A DNA stretch of 64,000 bases from an uncultured Opitutia bacterium (GTDB lineage: Bacteria; Verrucomicrobiota; Verrucomicrobiia; Opitutales; Opitutaceae), in assembly GCA_903825285.1 (NCBI GenBank), contig CAIJZY010000014.1:124001-188000 (forward strand). Direction: 5' to 3'. How positions within the stretch are numbered: the first letter of the stretch is position 1; every line of letters starts with the position of its first letter. Positions 44,318 through 54,016 of this stretch are shown one piece after another. The notes below the pieces were generated by a model that saw nothing but the letters and a program-made list of their open reading frames with translations, was not told the origin of the DNA and searched no databases. A program made the position numbers and the translations under genes.

Positions 44318-44468
44318 TTTCACCACGAAGATCACGAAGCGCACGAAGGATGGCTTTTTCCCGCGGATTGCGCGGATGGACGCGGATTCGGAGGGAGGCT
44401 TTCCCATCCGTGTTATCCGCGGGATCCGCGGGAAAGTCTGGGGAAGGTCTTCGTGGGCTTCGTGGTGG
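44318..44468. repeat. Nested period-9 inverted repeat, family D (copy 1)
   Basis: The outer arms are 9-mers with CACGAAG cores (44320-44349) and their inverse (about 44447-44468). The inner arms are 9-mers with CGCGGAT cores (44361-44387) and their inverse (about 44406-44432). The resulting stem would be about 150 bp end to end. The gap upstream of the O-antigen ligase contains nothing else. Confidence 0.8.
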
Positions 44469-44541
44469 GAAGAATTCCGGCGTTTGCGCGGGTCGTTGAT
44501 TTGGTTGCCCTCGGCCGGGGCTCCGTGCTGGTTTGTGGTCG

Positions 44542-46437
44542 ATGCCAGCCGCCCCTCAGTCGTCCCGCACGTCCATCTGGGAATGGGCGCAGGTGGCGCT
44601 GCTGGTGGGCAACCTCGCGTGGACCACGCTGTGCCTCGGCGGGTTTCGGCCGGAGACGATGGTGGTGACGAGCGCGTTGAACGCGCTGCTGCTCGCCGTC
44701 CATCTGCTGGCGCGGGCGGCCGACCCGGGCAACGCGCCGCGCCTGAACCCGGCCGGCTGGTGGCTGCTGCCCTTCCTGGCCTATGCGGCGGCGAACGTCC
44801 TTTGGGTCACGCCGGTTCCCTGGCTGGGCTGGCGCGACTGGCTGGGCTGGGCGCAGCTGCTCCTCGTCTTCTGGGTGGTGCTGAACGGCGTGCGGACCAC
44901 CGCGGCGCGCACGGTGCTGTTCGGCGGGCTCGCCGCCGTGGCGTTCGTGACGGTCGTGCTGGCGTGCTACCAGCGCTTCGTGCATCTCGACTGGCTGATG
45001 CTGGGCCGCCTCCAGGCGGACCAGTTCATCGGCCGGGCCAGCGGGAGCTTCGGCATTCCCAACAGTCTCGCGGCGCTTCTGCTGCTCCTGATCCCGCCGA
45101 TGGCGGCGCTGGCGCTGCGGCGGGCCTCCGGTGTCACCGTCCGGCTGCTCGGCGCCTACCTGGCGCTGGCGTTCACCTTCGGCCTCGTGCTCACGATCAG
45201 CCGCGGCGCCGTGCTGGCACTGGCGCTGGTGCTGGTGGCCTGGCCCGTCTTCAGCGGCCGGGGCACGCGGCGGCGGCGCTGGGGACTCGCGGTCGTCGCC
45301 GCGCTCGCGGTCGTTGCCGCCTTGGCCGTCCTTTATTTCAGCCTGCCCAAGGTCCGCGAGCGCTTCGCCCAGCTGAAGGCGGACGCCGGCGAGCGCACGC
45401 GGCCCATCATGTGGCACGGCGCCTGGCAGATCTTCCGCGCACATCCGGCCTGGGGCGGCGGCGCCGGCGCGTACAATCACCTGTTCGAGCCGTATCGGCC
45501 GGCGCGCTACCAGGACGAGCCGCTGTGGGCGCACAACGACTATCTCAACACGCTGAGCGACTACGGCGCCGTGGGCTTCCTCCTCTTCTTCGGGGTCGGC
45601 GGCGGGATCGCCTGGCGTCTGGCAGGGTCGCGGTCGGTGCAGTCGCGCGACTGGCTCGACGATCCCCGCGTGGCCGGTGCGCTCGTCGCGGGCCTGGCGG
45701 CGTTCGGGCTGCAGCTGTTTGTGGACTTCCATTTCAAGATCCCGGCACTCGCCATGGCCTTTGCCATCGTGGCTGCGCTCGTCGTGCAGCGCGGCTGGCC
45801 CCCGCCGTTTGGCAGTGCGTCGTCGCAGCCCGCGGCCCGCGGCCTGGGTCTCGTCGCCGCGCTCGGCGTCCTGCTGGCGGCAGGGTGGTGCGTAGGGCCG
45901 TTTTACCGCGGCGAAGCCCTCCGCTATGCCGCGCGTCAGGCCGTGAACCGGCTGGCGACGAGCCGGCCGACGCCGGAGGAGGAGCGACAGACGCTCGAGC
46001 TGGCCCACGCGGACCTCAGCCGGGCCTTGGAGCTGGCGCCGAGAAACGGCCAGGCATGGTCGGATCTGGCTTATGTGCTTTCGCTCGAGGCCCGCACCGC
46101 TCCGGCTCGCCTGATCGAAGTGGGTCGGGAGGCCGAATTGGCGTCCGCGCGGGCCCTGGCGATCTCCCGCGTGGTCCCGGAATTCTGGATCCGCCATGGC
46201 GTCGCCCTCGACATGCAGGGCCGCCCGACGCAGGCCGGGCCCGATTTTGCCCATGCGCTATCCCTCGCCCCGGCAAGCGCTAGCGTATGGTTTTATTACG
46301 CGTTCCACCTCAGCCTGAATTCCGCGGACCCGGGACTGGCCTTGGCCGCGGTGGAATTCAGCTTGCGACTTGACCCGGGTAACGCGGAAGCGCAATCATT
46401 GCGCCAGCGATTGGCATTTAGCCGGAGTCCGCCGTAA
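44542..46437 (+). CDS. O-antigen ligase/polymerase-type membrane protein with TPR tail
   Basis: About 631 residues from ATG 44542. About ten to twelve membrane segments surround a Wzy_C region: FIGRASGSFGIPNSLAALLLL, TISRGAVLALAL and the large loop RPIMWHGAWQIFRAHPAWGGGAGAYNHLF...WAHNDYLNTLSDYGAVG, with the His/Asn pattern of WaaL-like ligases. The C-terminal 150 residues have TPR-like helices. Likely joins or polymerises surface polysaccharide. FecR and a CHASE2 cyclase follow, a combination seen repeatedly in envelope gene sets. Confidence 0.85.
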   Translation: MPAAPQSSRTSIWEWAQVALLVGNLAWTTLCLGGFRPETMVVTSALNALLLAVHLLARAADPGNAPRLNPAGWWLLPFLAYAAANVLWVTPVPWLGWRDWLGWAQLLLVFWVVLNGVRTTAARTVLFGGLAAVAFVTVVLACYQRFVHLDWLMLGRLQADQFIGRASGSFGIPNSLAALLLLLIPPMAALALRRASGVTVRLLGAYLALAFTFGLVLTISRGAVLALALVLVAWPVFSGRGTRRRRWGLAVVAALAVVAALAVLYFSLPKVRERFAQLKADAGERTRPIMWHGAWQIFRAHPAWGGGAGAYNHLFEPYRPARYQDEPLWAHNDYLNTLSDYGAVGFLLFFGVGGGIAWRLAGSRSVQSRDWLDDPRVAGALVAGLAAFGLQLFVDFHFKIPALAMAFAIVAALVVQRGWPPPFGSASSQPAARGLGLVAALGVLLAAGWCVGPFYRGEALRYAARQAVNRLATSRPTPEEERQTLELAHADLSRALELAPRNGQAWSDLAYVLSLEARTAPARLIEVGREAELASARALAISRVVPEFWIRHGVALDMQGRPTQAGPDFAHALSLAPASASVWFYYAFHLSLNSADPGLALAAVEFSLRLDPGNAEAQSLRQRLAFSRSPP

Positions 46438-46450
46438 ACCCCTGATACCT

Positions 46451-47326
46451 ATGCGAACGAAACTTCTGTCTTGGATCATTTTGTTTGGCGTGGCGGCGAT
46501 GTTCGCCGTTTCCGCGCAGGCCCAGGGCCGGGTCGTGGGCCGCATCGTGGCCGCCAAGGTGCATGGCACCGTGACCGCGGTGAACACGGCGGACAATTCC
46601 AAGCACGAGCTGAAGGACAACGACGCGATCGCGCAGCACTACGTCGTGACAACGGCGGAGAACTCCAGCGTGATTCTGGTGTTCTCGAACGGCGCGACGG
46701 TCAACCTCGCGGCGGACTCCACGCTCTCGATCGACGAGTACCTGCAGGACCCGTTCTCCAGTTCCTATGCGATGGCCACCGCCACCGAGGAGCCCTCGAC
46801 CTCGATCACCAAGCTGAACCTTGTGCGCGGTGAGCTTGTCGGCAACGTGAAGCACCTCCACAAGGACGGGCCCAACGGTTCCAGCTTCTCGGTCAATACG
46901 CCGGTCGGCGCGGCCGGCATCCGCGGCACCACCTTCCGCCTCGTCTTCCGCCCGGACAGCAGCGGCAAGGCGTTCTTCACCCTCAGCACCGCGGAGGGCG
47001 TGGTCATCCTGACCGGCACGACCAATCAAAACGTGAACGTGCCTACCGGCCAGGAGGTCGTGGTCACGGTCGAGGTGCATGTCGACACCACCACCGGCGC
47101 GGTGACCGTCACGGCGCCGCCGACCGTGGTGACGCAGGACATCCCGGCGGCGACGCAGGCGGCCATCGCCACGGCGACGCAGGAAATCGTCGCGGCCCAC
47201 ACGGACGTCATCTTCACGTCGGCCACCAGCAGTTCGAACACGCCGCCGGCGCCGACCCCCCCGACGCCCCCGCCGGCGCCGACGCCGCAGCAGGACAACA
47301 CGACGCCCGGCGACGGCAAGTCCTAG
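46451..47326 (+). CDS. Secreted FecR-domain protein
   Basis: 291 residues from ATG 46451 with signal peptide LLSWIILFGVAAMFAVSAQA. The FecR domain is NSSVILVFSNGATVNLAADSTLSIDEYL, then GELVGNVKHL and the characteristic SSFSVNTPVGAAGIRGTTFRL. A Pro/Thr-rich tail (NTPPAPTPPTPPPAPTP) could reach the wall or be surface exposed. There is no membrane segment or anti-sigma part, so this is the periplasmic type of FecR domain, not a FecR regulator. Confidence 0.87.
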   Translation: MRTKLLSWIILFGVAAMFAVSAQAQGRVVGRIVAAKVHGTVTAVNTADNSKHELKDNDAIAQHYVVTTAENSSVILVFSNGATVNLAADSTLSIDEYLQDPFSSSYAMATATEEPSTSITKLNLVRGELVGNVKHLHKDGPNGSSFSVNTPVGAAGIRGTTFRLVFRPDSSGKAFFTLSTAEGVVILTGTTNQNVNVPTGQEVVVTVEVHVDTTTGAVTVTAPPTVVTQDIPAATQAAIATATQEIVAAHTDVIFTSATSSSNTPPAPTPPTPPPAPTPQQDNTTPGDGKS

Positions 47327-47350
47327 GCCGCGCGCCGATTGGTTTTTCCC

Positions 47351-47382
47351 ACGCCCGGACCGTTCGCGGTCCGGGCGTTTTG
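47351..47382 (+). terminator. Intrinsic terminator after the FecR gene
   Basis: ACGCCCGGACCG and CGGTCCGGGCGT form a perfect 12-bp stem around TTCG, followed by TTTTG. Confidence 0.85.
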
Positions 47383-47453
47383 CTGGCCGCGTCGCGCGGG
47401 GCCGCGGCAAATCTGCTTTCATTCGCCGGGCGCGCTCCGTAGGTTCATGAGCC

Positions 47454-49712
47454 GTGGCCGAGCCGAAAAAGAGATCCGTGTTGTCCTGGCTGCGCTGGCT
47501 CCTGCTGCTGGTGATCCCGACGGCCTGGTGCGTGCTGAACCACTTCGGACTGCTCGAGGTGCTGGAGAACCAGGCGCTGAACCTGCGGTACCGCTTCCGT
47601 GGCGAGATCCCGGCGCCGGTCAAGATCGTCTACGTCGACGTCGACACCCGCGCGATCCAGGAGATGGGCGAGCGGCCGTGGAACCGCGCGGATTTCGCGC
47701 TGGCGGCGCAGACCGTGCTGGAACTGGGCAAGGCGAAGGCGGTCGGCTTCGACTTCGTTTTTTCCGATTACGGCGCCTCGAAGATGGTGGCGCGGACCGA
47801 GCTGCGGAAGCGCAACATCGAGTTCGCGCGGGTGATCAACCGGCACCCGGAGATCGTGCTCGGCGCGCAGTACAGCGGCGGGCAGTCCTACCTGCAGGAG
47901 GGGCAGCGCAAGTTCCCGCTGCTGCGGGCGGGCTTTAGCGACCGGACCAAGAACGACCTGCCCGAGTTGCCGCAGGACCCGCTGATCGGCCCGACCTGGG
48001 GCACCGTGGGCCTGATCGACGTGGATTATGACTACGGCCGGGACGAGATCCCGCGCTGGGTGCCGCTCTTCGCCGAGACGCCCAACCCGACCTACTACCA
48101 CCTCGCGCTGAAGCTCGTGCTGATCGAGCTCGGCCTGGACGAGTCGGCCGTGCACCGCACCAACGAGACCCTCGACCTCGTGCGGCCGGACGGCTCCGTG
48201 GCGGTGTCCATCCCGCTGCGCGAGCGGCAGCTGCTTGAGGTGAACTGGTTCTCGCGCTGGGAGAACCCCGACCTCAACCCGCGCGCCAGCCTGGCCGACG
48301 TGCTGCTCTACCAGCGGGACCTCGCCTCCAACCAGCCCGAGGTGCACGCCGCCGCGGTGGAGTTCTTCAAGCAGTTCAACGGCGCGCTCGTGCTGGTCGG
48401 GCCGGTGGATCCCCTGCTGCAGGACCTCGCGCCGACGCCCTTCAACGACTCGCCCGTGCCGAAGGTCGGACTGCACGGCAACCTCATCAAGACCATCCTC
48501 GCCGGCCAGTACCTCCGGCGCGTGTCCGAGCCGCTGACGGTCGCGCTGACGTTCCTCCTCACGCTGATCATCGCCGGCCTGTGCGTCACGGCCGGCGTGA
48601 AGAGCGTCCGCTACAAGGTCTTCGCCGGCCTGCTGCTCGGCGCCTTCATCGCCTTCGCCTTCGTCCTCTTCAAGAACCACAACCTCGTGCTCCCGCTCGC
48701 CATGCCGGTGACCTCGGTGTTCACCACCAGCTTCGCGGCGATCATCTGGCAGCTGCTCGACGAGGAGAAGCAAAAGGGCCGGATCAAAAACATGTTCGGC
48801 ACGTACGTGTCGCCGGACCTGGTCAACCGCATGGTCGAGTCGGGCGAGACCCCGCAGCTGGGCGGCCACGACGCGGAGATCACGGCCTACTTCAGCGACA
48901 TCCAGTCATTCTCCACCTTCTCCGAGGTCCTGGGCTCCGGCCCGCTGGTGGAGCTGATGAACGAGTACCTCACGGCCTGCACCGACATCGTGCAGGAGGA
49001 GGGCGGGACGCTCGACAAGTACATCGGCGACGCGGTCGTGGCGATGTTCGGCGCGCCGATCCCGCTCAAGGACCACGCCTACCGCGCCTGCGTCGCGTCG
49101 CAGCGCGTCCACCTGAAGCTCGGCGAGCTCCGCGCGAAGTGGCAGGGCGAGGCGGCCAAGTGGCCCGAGATCGTCTGGCGCATGCAGACGCGCATCGGCC
49201 TGAACACCGGCGTGTGCATGATCGGCAACATGGGCAGCCGCACGCGGTTCAATTACACGATGATGGGCGACAACGTGAACCTGGCCGCCCGCATGGAGAG
49301 CGGCGCCAAGGCCTACGGCGCGTACACCATGGTGGCGGAGGCCACCAAGCTGGCGTGCGAGCAGCATGGCGGCGACCGCGTGGTGTTCCGCTACCTCGAC
49401 AAGATCGTCGTCAAGGGCCGCACCATCCCGGTCCCCATCTACGAGATCGTGGGCCTGAAGGAGAACGTGGTCCCGCAGACCCTCGAGTGCATGGACCTCT
49501 TTGCCCAGGGCATCGCGCGCTACCTCGCGCAGGACTGGGACGCGGCGGAGGCGATCTTCCGCCGCAGCGCCGAGCTCGAGCCGAACATCCCCGGCAAGAC
49601 CCCTGGCGTGGAAAAGAACCCGTCGCTCGCCCTCATCGCCCGCTGCGAATACATGCGGTCCCACCCGCCGGGGGCGGACTGGGACGGGGTGTTCGTGATG
49701 AAGGAGAAATAG
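47454..49712 (+). CDS. CHASE2-domain adenylate/guanylate cyclase
   Basis: 752 residues from GTG 47454. One N-terminal membrane segment, a CHASE2 extracellular domain (VKIVYVDVDTRAIQEMGERPWNRADFA to about residue 350), three membrane segments (about 355-430), then a class III cyclase with metal Asp in AYFSDIQSFSTF, Asp in YIGDAVVAMFGAP and MMGDNVNLAARME. A C-terminal stretch of about 90 residues looks TPR-like. It converts an envelope signal into a cyclic nucleotide. Grouping with FecR and O-antigen ligase suggests control of the cell surface; that is inference. Confidence 0.93.
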   Translation: MAEPKKRSVLSWLRWLLLLVIPTAWCVLNHFGLLEVLENQALNLRYRFRGEIPAPVKIVYVDVDTRAIQEMGERPWNRADFALAAQTVLELGKAKAVGFDFVFSDYGASKMVARTELRKRNIEFARVINRHPEIVLGAQYSGGQSYLQEGQRKFPLLRAGFSDRTKNDLPELPQDPLIGPTWGTVGLIDVDYDYGRDEIPRWVPLFAETPNPTYYHLALKLVLIELGLDESAVHRTNETLDLVRPDGSVAVSIPLRERQLLEVNWFSRWENPDLNPRASLADVLLYQRDLASNQPEVHAAAVEFFKQFNGALVLVGPVDPLLQDLAPTPFNDSPVPKVGLHGNLIKTILAGQYLRRVSEPLTVALTFLLTLIIAGLCVTAGVKSVRYKVFAGLLLGAFIAFAFVLFKNHNLVLPLAMPVTSVFTTSFAAIIWQLLDEEKQKGRIKNMFGTYVSPDLVNRMVESGETPQLGGHDAEITAYFSDIQSFSTFSEVLGSGPLVELMNEYLTACTDIVQEEGGTLDKYIGDAVVAMFGAPIPLKDHAYRACVASQRVHLKLGELRAKWQGEAAKWPEIVWRMQTRIGLNTGVCMIGNMGSRTRFNYTMMGDNVNLAARMESGAKAYGAYTMVAEATKLACEQHGGDRVVFRYLDKIVVKGRTIPVPIYEIVGLKENVVPQTLECMDLFAQGIARYLAQDWDAAEAIFRRSAELEPNIPGKTPGVEKNPSLALIARCEYMRSHPPGADWDGVFVMKEK

Positions 49713-49738
49713 CGCGCGGCGTCCGCGCGCTATTTCTC
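49704..49738 (+). terminator. Perfect 15-bp hairpin enclosing the cyclase stop codon
   Basis: GAGAAATAGCGCGCG and its exact complement surround a 5-nt loop. The TAG stop (49710-49712) lies in the 5' arm. There is no long T-run, so termination is probable but not certain. Confidence 0.65.
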
Positions 49739-49841
49739 AAGTAGCAGGTACCAAGTGCCAGGTGCCAGGGATCAGGTCAGCCCGCGCGCAACGCGCCGGG
49801 TGGCTGCCCACGTGACACTGGTTACCTGCGACCTGCCACTT
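49739..49841. repeat. Period-7 inverted repeat, family G
   Basis: The left arm (about 49741-49782) has in-phase 7-mers of the form GGTGCCA. The right arm (about 49811-49841) has the inverted units. It lies exactly between the two stop-codon hairpins of the convergent cyclase and ilvB genes. Confidence 0.8.
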
Positions 49842-49870
49842 CCTGAAATAGCGCGAGGCGCTATTTCAGG
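49842..49870 (-). terminator. Perfect 13-bp hairpin enclosing the ilvB stop codon
   Basis: CCTGAAATAGCGC and its exact complement surround GAG. The ilvB TAG lies in one arm. The core GAAATAGCGC is shared with the hairpin at 49704. Confidence 0.65.
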
Positions 49871-51633
49871 ATCATGTCCTTCACCGTCTTGCCCGCCGGG
49901 ATCATCGGGAGCACGTGCTCGGTGTAGGGGACGATGACGTCGAGGACATAGGGACCGTCGAAGTCGAGCATCTCCTGGATGGCGGCCTTGAGGTCGGACT
50001 TCTTGTGGATGCGCCGGCCCTTCACGCCGAAGCCCTCGGCGATCTTCACGAAATCCGGATAGAGGCCGCCGAGGTTGTCGGGGCTGCCGACGTTGGACTC
50101 GTCGCCCAGGATGGTGTTGCCGCGCACGCTGCCGTAGAAGCGGTCCTCCCACTGCATGACCATGCCGAGGTGCTGGTTGTTCAGGATCATCGCCTTCGCC
50201 GCGATGTTCTCGATGTGGGCGGTGGCGAGCTCCTGGATGTTCATCATGAACGAGCCGTCGCCGTCGATGTCGATGACCTGCTTGTTCGGGCAGGCGACCT
50301 TGGCGCCGAGCGCGGCCGGGTAGCCGAAGCCCATGGCGCCGAGACCCAGCGAGCTGATGTAGCGGCGGGGCTCGTCGAAGCGGTAGAACTGCGCGGCCCA
50401 CATCTGGTGCTGGCCGACGCCCGTCGTGATGATGGCGTCGCCCTTGGTCAGCTCGTAGAGCGCCGCGACGGCCTCCTGCGGCACGATGTGCTTGCTCTGC
50501 TCGTAGCCGAACGGCTGCTCGCGCTTCCACGTGGCGATCTGGGCGTGCCAGGCCGCGGTGTCGGGCGCCTTGAACTTCACCGCGAGCGCGTTGAGGCGGG
50601 TGAGGGCGTGCCGGACGTCGCTCACGATCGGCAGGAGCACGCGCTTGTTCTTGTTGTGCTCGGAGGCGTCGATGTCGATGTGGACGATCTTGGCGTGCGC
50701 GGCGAACTTGCCCGTGTCGCCCGTGATGCGGTCGTCAAACCGCGCGCCGACGCAGATCAGGAGGTCGCACTGGTCCACCGCCCAGTTGCCATAGGCGGCG
50801 CCGTGCATGCCGAACCACTGCATGGACAGCGGGTGGCTCTCGGGGAACCCACCCAGGCCCATCAGGGTGGTGGCGACGGGGACGTTGGTCTTTTCCGCGA
50901 AGGCCTTGAGCTCCGCGTGGGCGCCGGACGAGATGATGCCGCCGCCGACGTAGAGCACGGGGCGCTTGGCCTCGGCGATCAGCGCGAGGACCGGGGAGAG
51001 CTGATCGTCGGCCGCCGTCTGCACGCCGGCGGCGTAGGCGTTGCGGAACTCGACCGTGGCCGGGTACACCGGCTGGAACTTCGCCTGCTGGACGTCCTTC
51101 GGCAGGTCGATGATGACCGGGCCGGGCCGGCCGCTGCGCGCGAGGTGGAAGGCCTCCTTGAAGATGCGCGGCAGGTCATGCACGTTCATCACCAGGTAGG
51201 AGTGCTTCACGATCGGCAGCGTCATGCCGTAGAAGTCGGTCTCCTGAAACGCCATCTTGCCGATGTACTTCGAGTAGACCTGGCCCGTGATCGCGACCAG
51301 CGGGATCGAGTCCATGTACGCGTCGGCGATGGCCGACACGAGGTTGGTGGCGCCGGGGCCGCTGGTGGCCATGCAGACGCCGACCTTGCCGGTGGCGCGG
51401 GCGTAGCCCTCGGCCGCGAACGAGCCGCCCTGCTCATGGCGGGGGAGGATGGTGCGGATCTTGTCGGTGCGGGCCAGGGCCTGGTGCAGCTCCTGCGACG
51501 CGCCACCCGGATAGGCGAAAATAACGTCGACGCCCTCGCGGATCAGGCACTCGACGACGGCGTCGGAGCCCTTCATTTCGCGGCCGATCTCGGCCTTGGG
51601 AAACGCGGCGGGGGAGGTGCGGGCTTTTTTCAT
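49861..51633 (-). CDS. ilvB: Acetolactate synthase large subunit
   Basis: 590 residues from ATG 51633 ([30 protein letters not shown]). Catalytic Glu in [15 protein letters not shown], the FAD region around [23 protein letters not shown], and the thiamine-diphosphate motif [15 protein letters not shown] to [16 protein letters not shown]. First step of branched-chain amino-acid synthesis. The regulatory subunit gene ilvN is not adjacent, which is unusual. Confidence 0.95.
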   Translation of the reverse strand: MKKARTSPAAFPKAEIGREMKGSDAVVECLIREGVDVIFAYPGGASQELHQALARTDKIRTILPRHEQGGSFAAEGYARATGKVGVCMATSGPGATNLVSAIADAYMDSIPLVAITGQVYSKYIGKMAFQETDFYGMTLPIVKHSYLVMNVHDLPRIFKEAFHLARSGRPGPVIIDLPKDVQQAKFQPVYPATVEFRNAYAAGVQTAADDQLSPVLALIAEAKRPVLYVGGGIISSGAHAELKAFAEKTNVPVATTLMGLGGFPESHPLSMQWFGMHGAAYGNWAVDQCDLLICVGARFDDRITGDTGKFAAHAKIVHIDIDASEHNKNKRVLLPIVSDVRHALTRLNALAVKFKAPDTAAWHAQIATWKREQPFGYEQSKHIVPQEAVAALYELTKGDAIITTGVGQHQMWAAQFYRFDEPRRYISSLGLGAMGFGYPAALGAKVACPNKQVIDIDGDGSFMMNIQELATAHIENIAAKAMILNNQHLGMVMQWEDRFYGSVRGNTILGDESNVGSPDNLGGLYPDFVKIAEGFGVKGRRIHKKSDLKAAIQEMLDFDGPYVLDVIVPYTEHVLPMIPAGKTVKDMILK

Positions 51634-51823
51634 GGCGGGAAAGTCGGACGGGCGGACGGCGAGATAACACAAGTTTTGCCCGGAGAGGCAAGGCCGCCTT
51701 CGCGGCGAATTCACCCTCCCAGCAGGGAAAACGCGGCGTTTGTGTCATAATCCACCTGTCTATGAGGTCGGATGCATGTCCCATGGGCTCACCGCGAATA
51801 GCGTGAAGGGCGCAAGAAACCAT

Positions 51824-51945
51824 CCTTCGCGTGCTTGGCGATCTTCGCGGTATCAATCTGAACCGGATTGCCACCGCCAAGGTCGCGAAGCACGCGAAGT
51901 GAACCGCCCCTGCTCGCCTTCGTGTCCTTCGTGCTCTTCGTGGTA
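51824..51945. repeat. Period-9 inverted repeat, family D (copy 2)
   Basis: Three 9-mers with CTTCGCG or TTGGCG cores (51825-51851) face their inverse (51873-51899) in a 27-bp stem with a few mismatches. A further unpaired array of CTTCGTG-type 9-mers follows at 51917-51943. It occupies most of the 407-bp gap between ilvB and ymdB; the rest shows no gene. Confidence 0.8.
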
Positions 51946-52040
51946 ATAAATCAGGCGCGCCTGTCGCCGGCGGGTCAGGAGCGCATGACCGCGGGCAAGA
52001 TTTCGGTTGGCGCAGCATGGCCGCCGGGACAGGTTGGGGC

Positions 52041-52823
52041 ATGATCAAACTGCTCTTCATCGGCGACATCGTGGGCCGGCCCGGCCGCGACATCGTCAAC
52101 GAGCGGCTCACCGGGATTCGTCGCGAGCACAACCTCGACTTCGTCATCGCCAACGGCGAAAACGCCGCCGCCGGCGCCGGCATCACGGGCACGATCGCGA
52201 AGTCCCTGCTCGAGGCCGGCATCGACGCCCTCACCCTGGGCGACCACGTCTGGGACCAGCGCGGCTGGGAAAACGAGATCACCCAGATCGAGCACGTCTG
52301 CCGCCCCGCCAACCTCCCTGCCTCCAATCCGGGCTGGGATCACCTGGTGATCGAAAAGCGCGGCTTCCGGGTGGCGGTGTTCACCGTGCTTGGCCGCACC
52401 TTCATGGGCCTGAAGGCCGACTGCCCGTTCCTCTGCGTCGACCGGATGCTCGAGCGGCTCAAGGGACAGGCCGACGCGATCGTCGTGGAGGTCCACGCCG
52501 AGGCCACGTCGGAGAAGCAGGCCCTGGGCTGGTACCTCGATGGCCGCGCCACCGCGGTCATCGGCACGCACACCCACGTTCCCACGGCCGACGCCTGCGT
52601 GCTGCCCAAGGGCACGGCGTTCATCTGCGACGTCGGCATGACCGGCCCCTACGCAAGCGTGCTGGGCCGCGAGGTCGAGCCGGTGGTGGGACGATTTGTC
52701 GACGGCCTGCCGCGGCGCTTCGAGGTCGCGACCGGTGACGTCCGCCTCTCGGGCGCGCTGATCGACATCAGCCCCGGCATGGCTCGGGCCGAGAAGATCG
52801 AGCTGCTGACCGTCCGAAGCTGA
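52041..52823 (+). CDS. ymdB: YmdB-family metallophosphoesterase
   Basis: 260 residues from ATG 52041 ([19 protein letters not shown]). Metal-binding motifs: [25 protein letters not shown] (a His-containing variant of the usual GNH) and HTHVPTAD. In Bacillus YmdB hydrolyses 2',3'-cyclic nucleotides and affects biofilm gene expression. Complete and of family length. Confidence 0.92.
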   Translation: MIKLLFIGDIVGRPGRDIVNERLTGIRREHNLDFVIANGENAAAGAGITGTIAKSLLEAGIDALTLGDHVWDQRGWENEITQIEHVCRPANLPASNPGWDHLVIEKRGFRVAVFTVLGRTFMGLKADCPFLCVDRMLERLKGQADAIVVEVHAEATSEKQALGWYLDGRATAVIGTHTHVPTADACVLPKGTAFICDVGMTGPYASVLGREVEPVVGRFVDGLPRRFEVATGDVRLSGALIDISPGMARAEKIELLTVRS

Positions 52824-52825
52824 TC

Positions 52826-52846
52826 CGATACCGGAAACCGGTATCG
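52826..52846. terminator. Family B hairpin between convergent ymdB and accA
   Basis: CGATACCGG, AAA, CCGGTATCG: a perfect 9-bp hairpin filling the 24-bp gap between two stop codons. There is no T-run. It is the most compact copy of the family B repeat. Confidence 0.6.
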
Positions 52847-52847
52847 A

Positions 52848-53828
52848 CTAATTGTGCACCACGCCGCCTTCCTCGAATGATCCGAGGTGGCGGTAGCGCT
52901 CGTAGCGGGCGTTCACCAGGGCGGTGGCGTCGAGGGCGCGAAGGTCGTTGAGGTGCTTCTGCAGCGCGTATTTCAATGCCGCGGCCGCCTGGACCGGGTC
53001 GTTCTGGGCGCCGCCGAACGGCTCCGCCACAACCTCGTCCACGACGCCGAGTTCTTCGAGGGTCGCGGCATTCAGCTTGAGCGCCTCGGCGGCCCGGGGC
53101 GCGGCCGCGCGGTCCTTCCAGAGGATCGCGGCGCATCCCTCCGGCGAGATCACCGAGTAGTAGCTGTTCTCGAAGATGAGCACGCGGTCCGTCACGCCGA
53201 TGCCCAGCGCGCCGCCGGAGCCGCCCTCGCCGACCACCACGGCCACGGAGGGCACGCGGAGCATGGCCATCTCGCGGAGGTTGACGGCGATCGCCTCGGA
53301 CACGTGCCGGGCCTCGGACTCGATGCCGGGGTAGGCGCCAGGGGTGTCGATGAAGGTGATGACCGGCAGGCCAAAACGCTCCGCGGTCTTGAACAGTCGC
53401 AGTGCCTTCCGGTAGCCCTCCGGCTGGGGCATGCCGAAGTTACGGAGGATGTTCTCCTTGGTGTCGCGGCCCTTCTGCTGGGCGACGATCATGACGGCCT
53501 CGCCGTTGAGGAAGGCCGTGCCGCCGATCAGCGCCCGGTCGTCCCGGAACTGCCGGTCGCCGTGCAGCTCCTGGAAGCCCTCGCAGATCATGCCGACATA
53601 ATCCAGGGCGTAGGGCCGCTTGGGGTGGCGCGCGATCTGGACGCGCTGCCAGGGGGTCAGGTTGGAGTAGATGTCCCGCTGCGCCTGCTCGATCCGCTTC
53701 TCCATCGCGCGCACCTCCGCGGACATGTCGAGGTTGTTCTCGAGCGACTTCTGGTGCAGGGCATCCAGTTCGTTCGTGAGCTCGCGAAGGGGTTTCTCGA
53801 ACTCCAGGACGTAGGCCGGCTTTTCCAT
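52848..53828 (-). CDS. accA: Acetyl-CoA carboxylase carboxyltransferase subunit alpha
   Basis: 326 residues from ATG 53828 (MEKPAYVLEFEKPLRELTNELDALHQ). An N-terminal coiled region precedes the carboxyltransferase fold with GDRQFRDDRALIGGTAFLNG, TFIDTPGAYPGIESEARH, EGGSGGALGIGVTDRVLIFEN and SPEGCAAILWKD. It forms the transferase with AccD, which is not in this window. Confidence 0.96.
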   Translation of the reverse strand: MEKPAYVLEFEKPLRELTNELDALHQKSLENNLDMSAEVRAMEKRIEQAQRDIYSNLTPWQRVQIARHPKRPYALDYVGMICEGFQELHGDRQFRDDRALIGGTAFLNGEAVMIVAQQKGRDTKENILRNFGMPQPEGYRKALRLFKTAERFGLPVITFIDTPGAYPGIESEARHVSEAIAVNLREMAMLRVPSVAVVVGEGGSGGALGIGVTDRVLIFENSYYSVISPEGCAAILWKDRAAAPRAAEALKLNAATLEELGVVDEVVAEPFGGAQNDPVQAAAALKYALQKHLNDLRALDATALVNARYERYRHLGSFEEGGVVHN

Positions 53829-53944
53829 CCGGCCCAAACTACCGGGCTGCCGGGTCGCGTGTCAACGGATGCGGACATGGCCCAATACTGAAATTGGGTT
53901 GCAAGTTCTGGCAGTATTCAGACCGGCCTCGGGCTGGGTGGGTG

Positions 53945-54004
53945 TGTGGGAGCGAGCTTGCTCGCGACCTTCCCCGATCCATCGCGAGCAAGCTCGCTCC
54001 CACA
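53945..54004. repeat. REP-like palindrome, family C (copy 3)
   Basis: Two perfect 23-bp inverted arms (beginning TGTGGGAGCGAGCTTGCTCG) face each other across 14 bp, between accA and the TPR gene. The first 22 bases of the arm are the same as in copy 1. Confidence 0.9.
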
Positions 54005-54016
54005 AGTTTGGCGACC

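Noticed and set aside
25507-54004. REP-like palindromes as Pseudomonas contamination
   Set aside because: They are embedded in continuous sequence between, and once inside, genes of the same non-Pseudomonas type.
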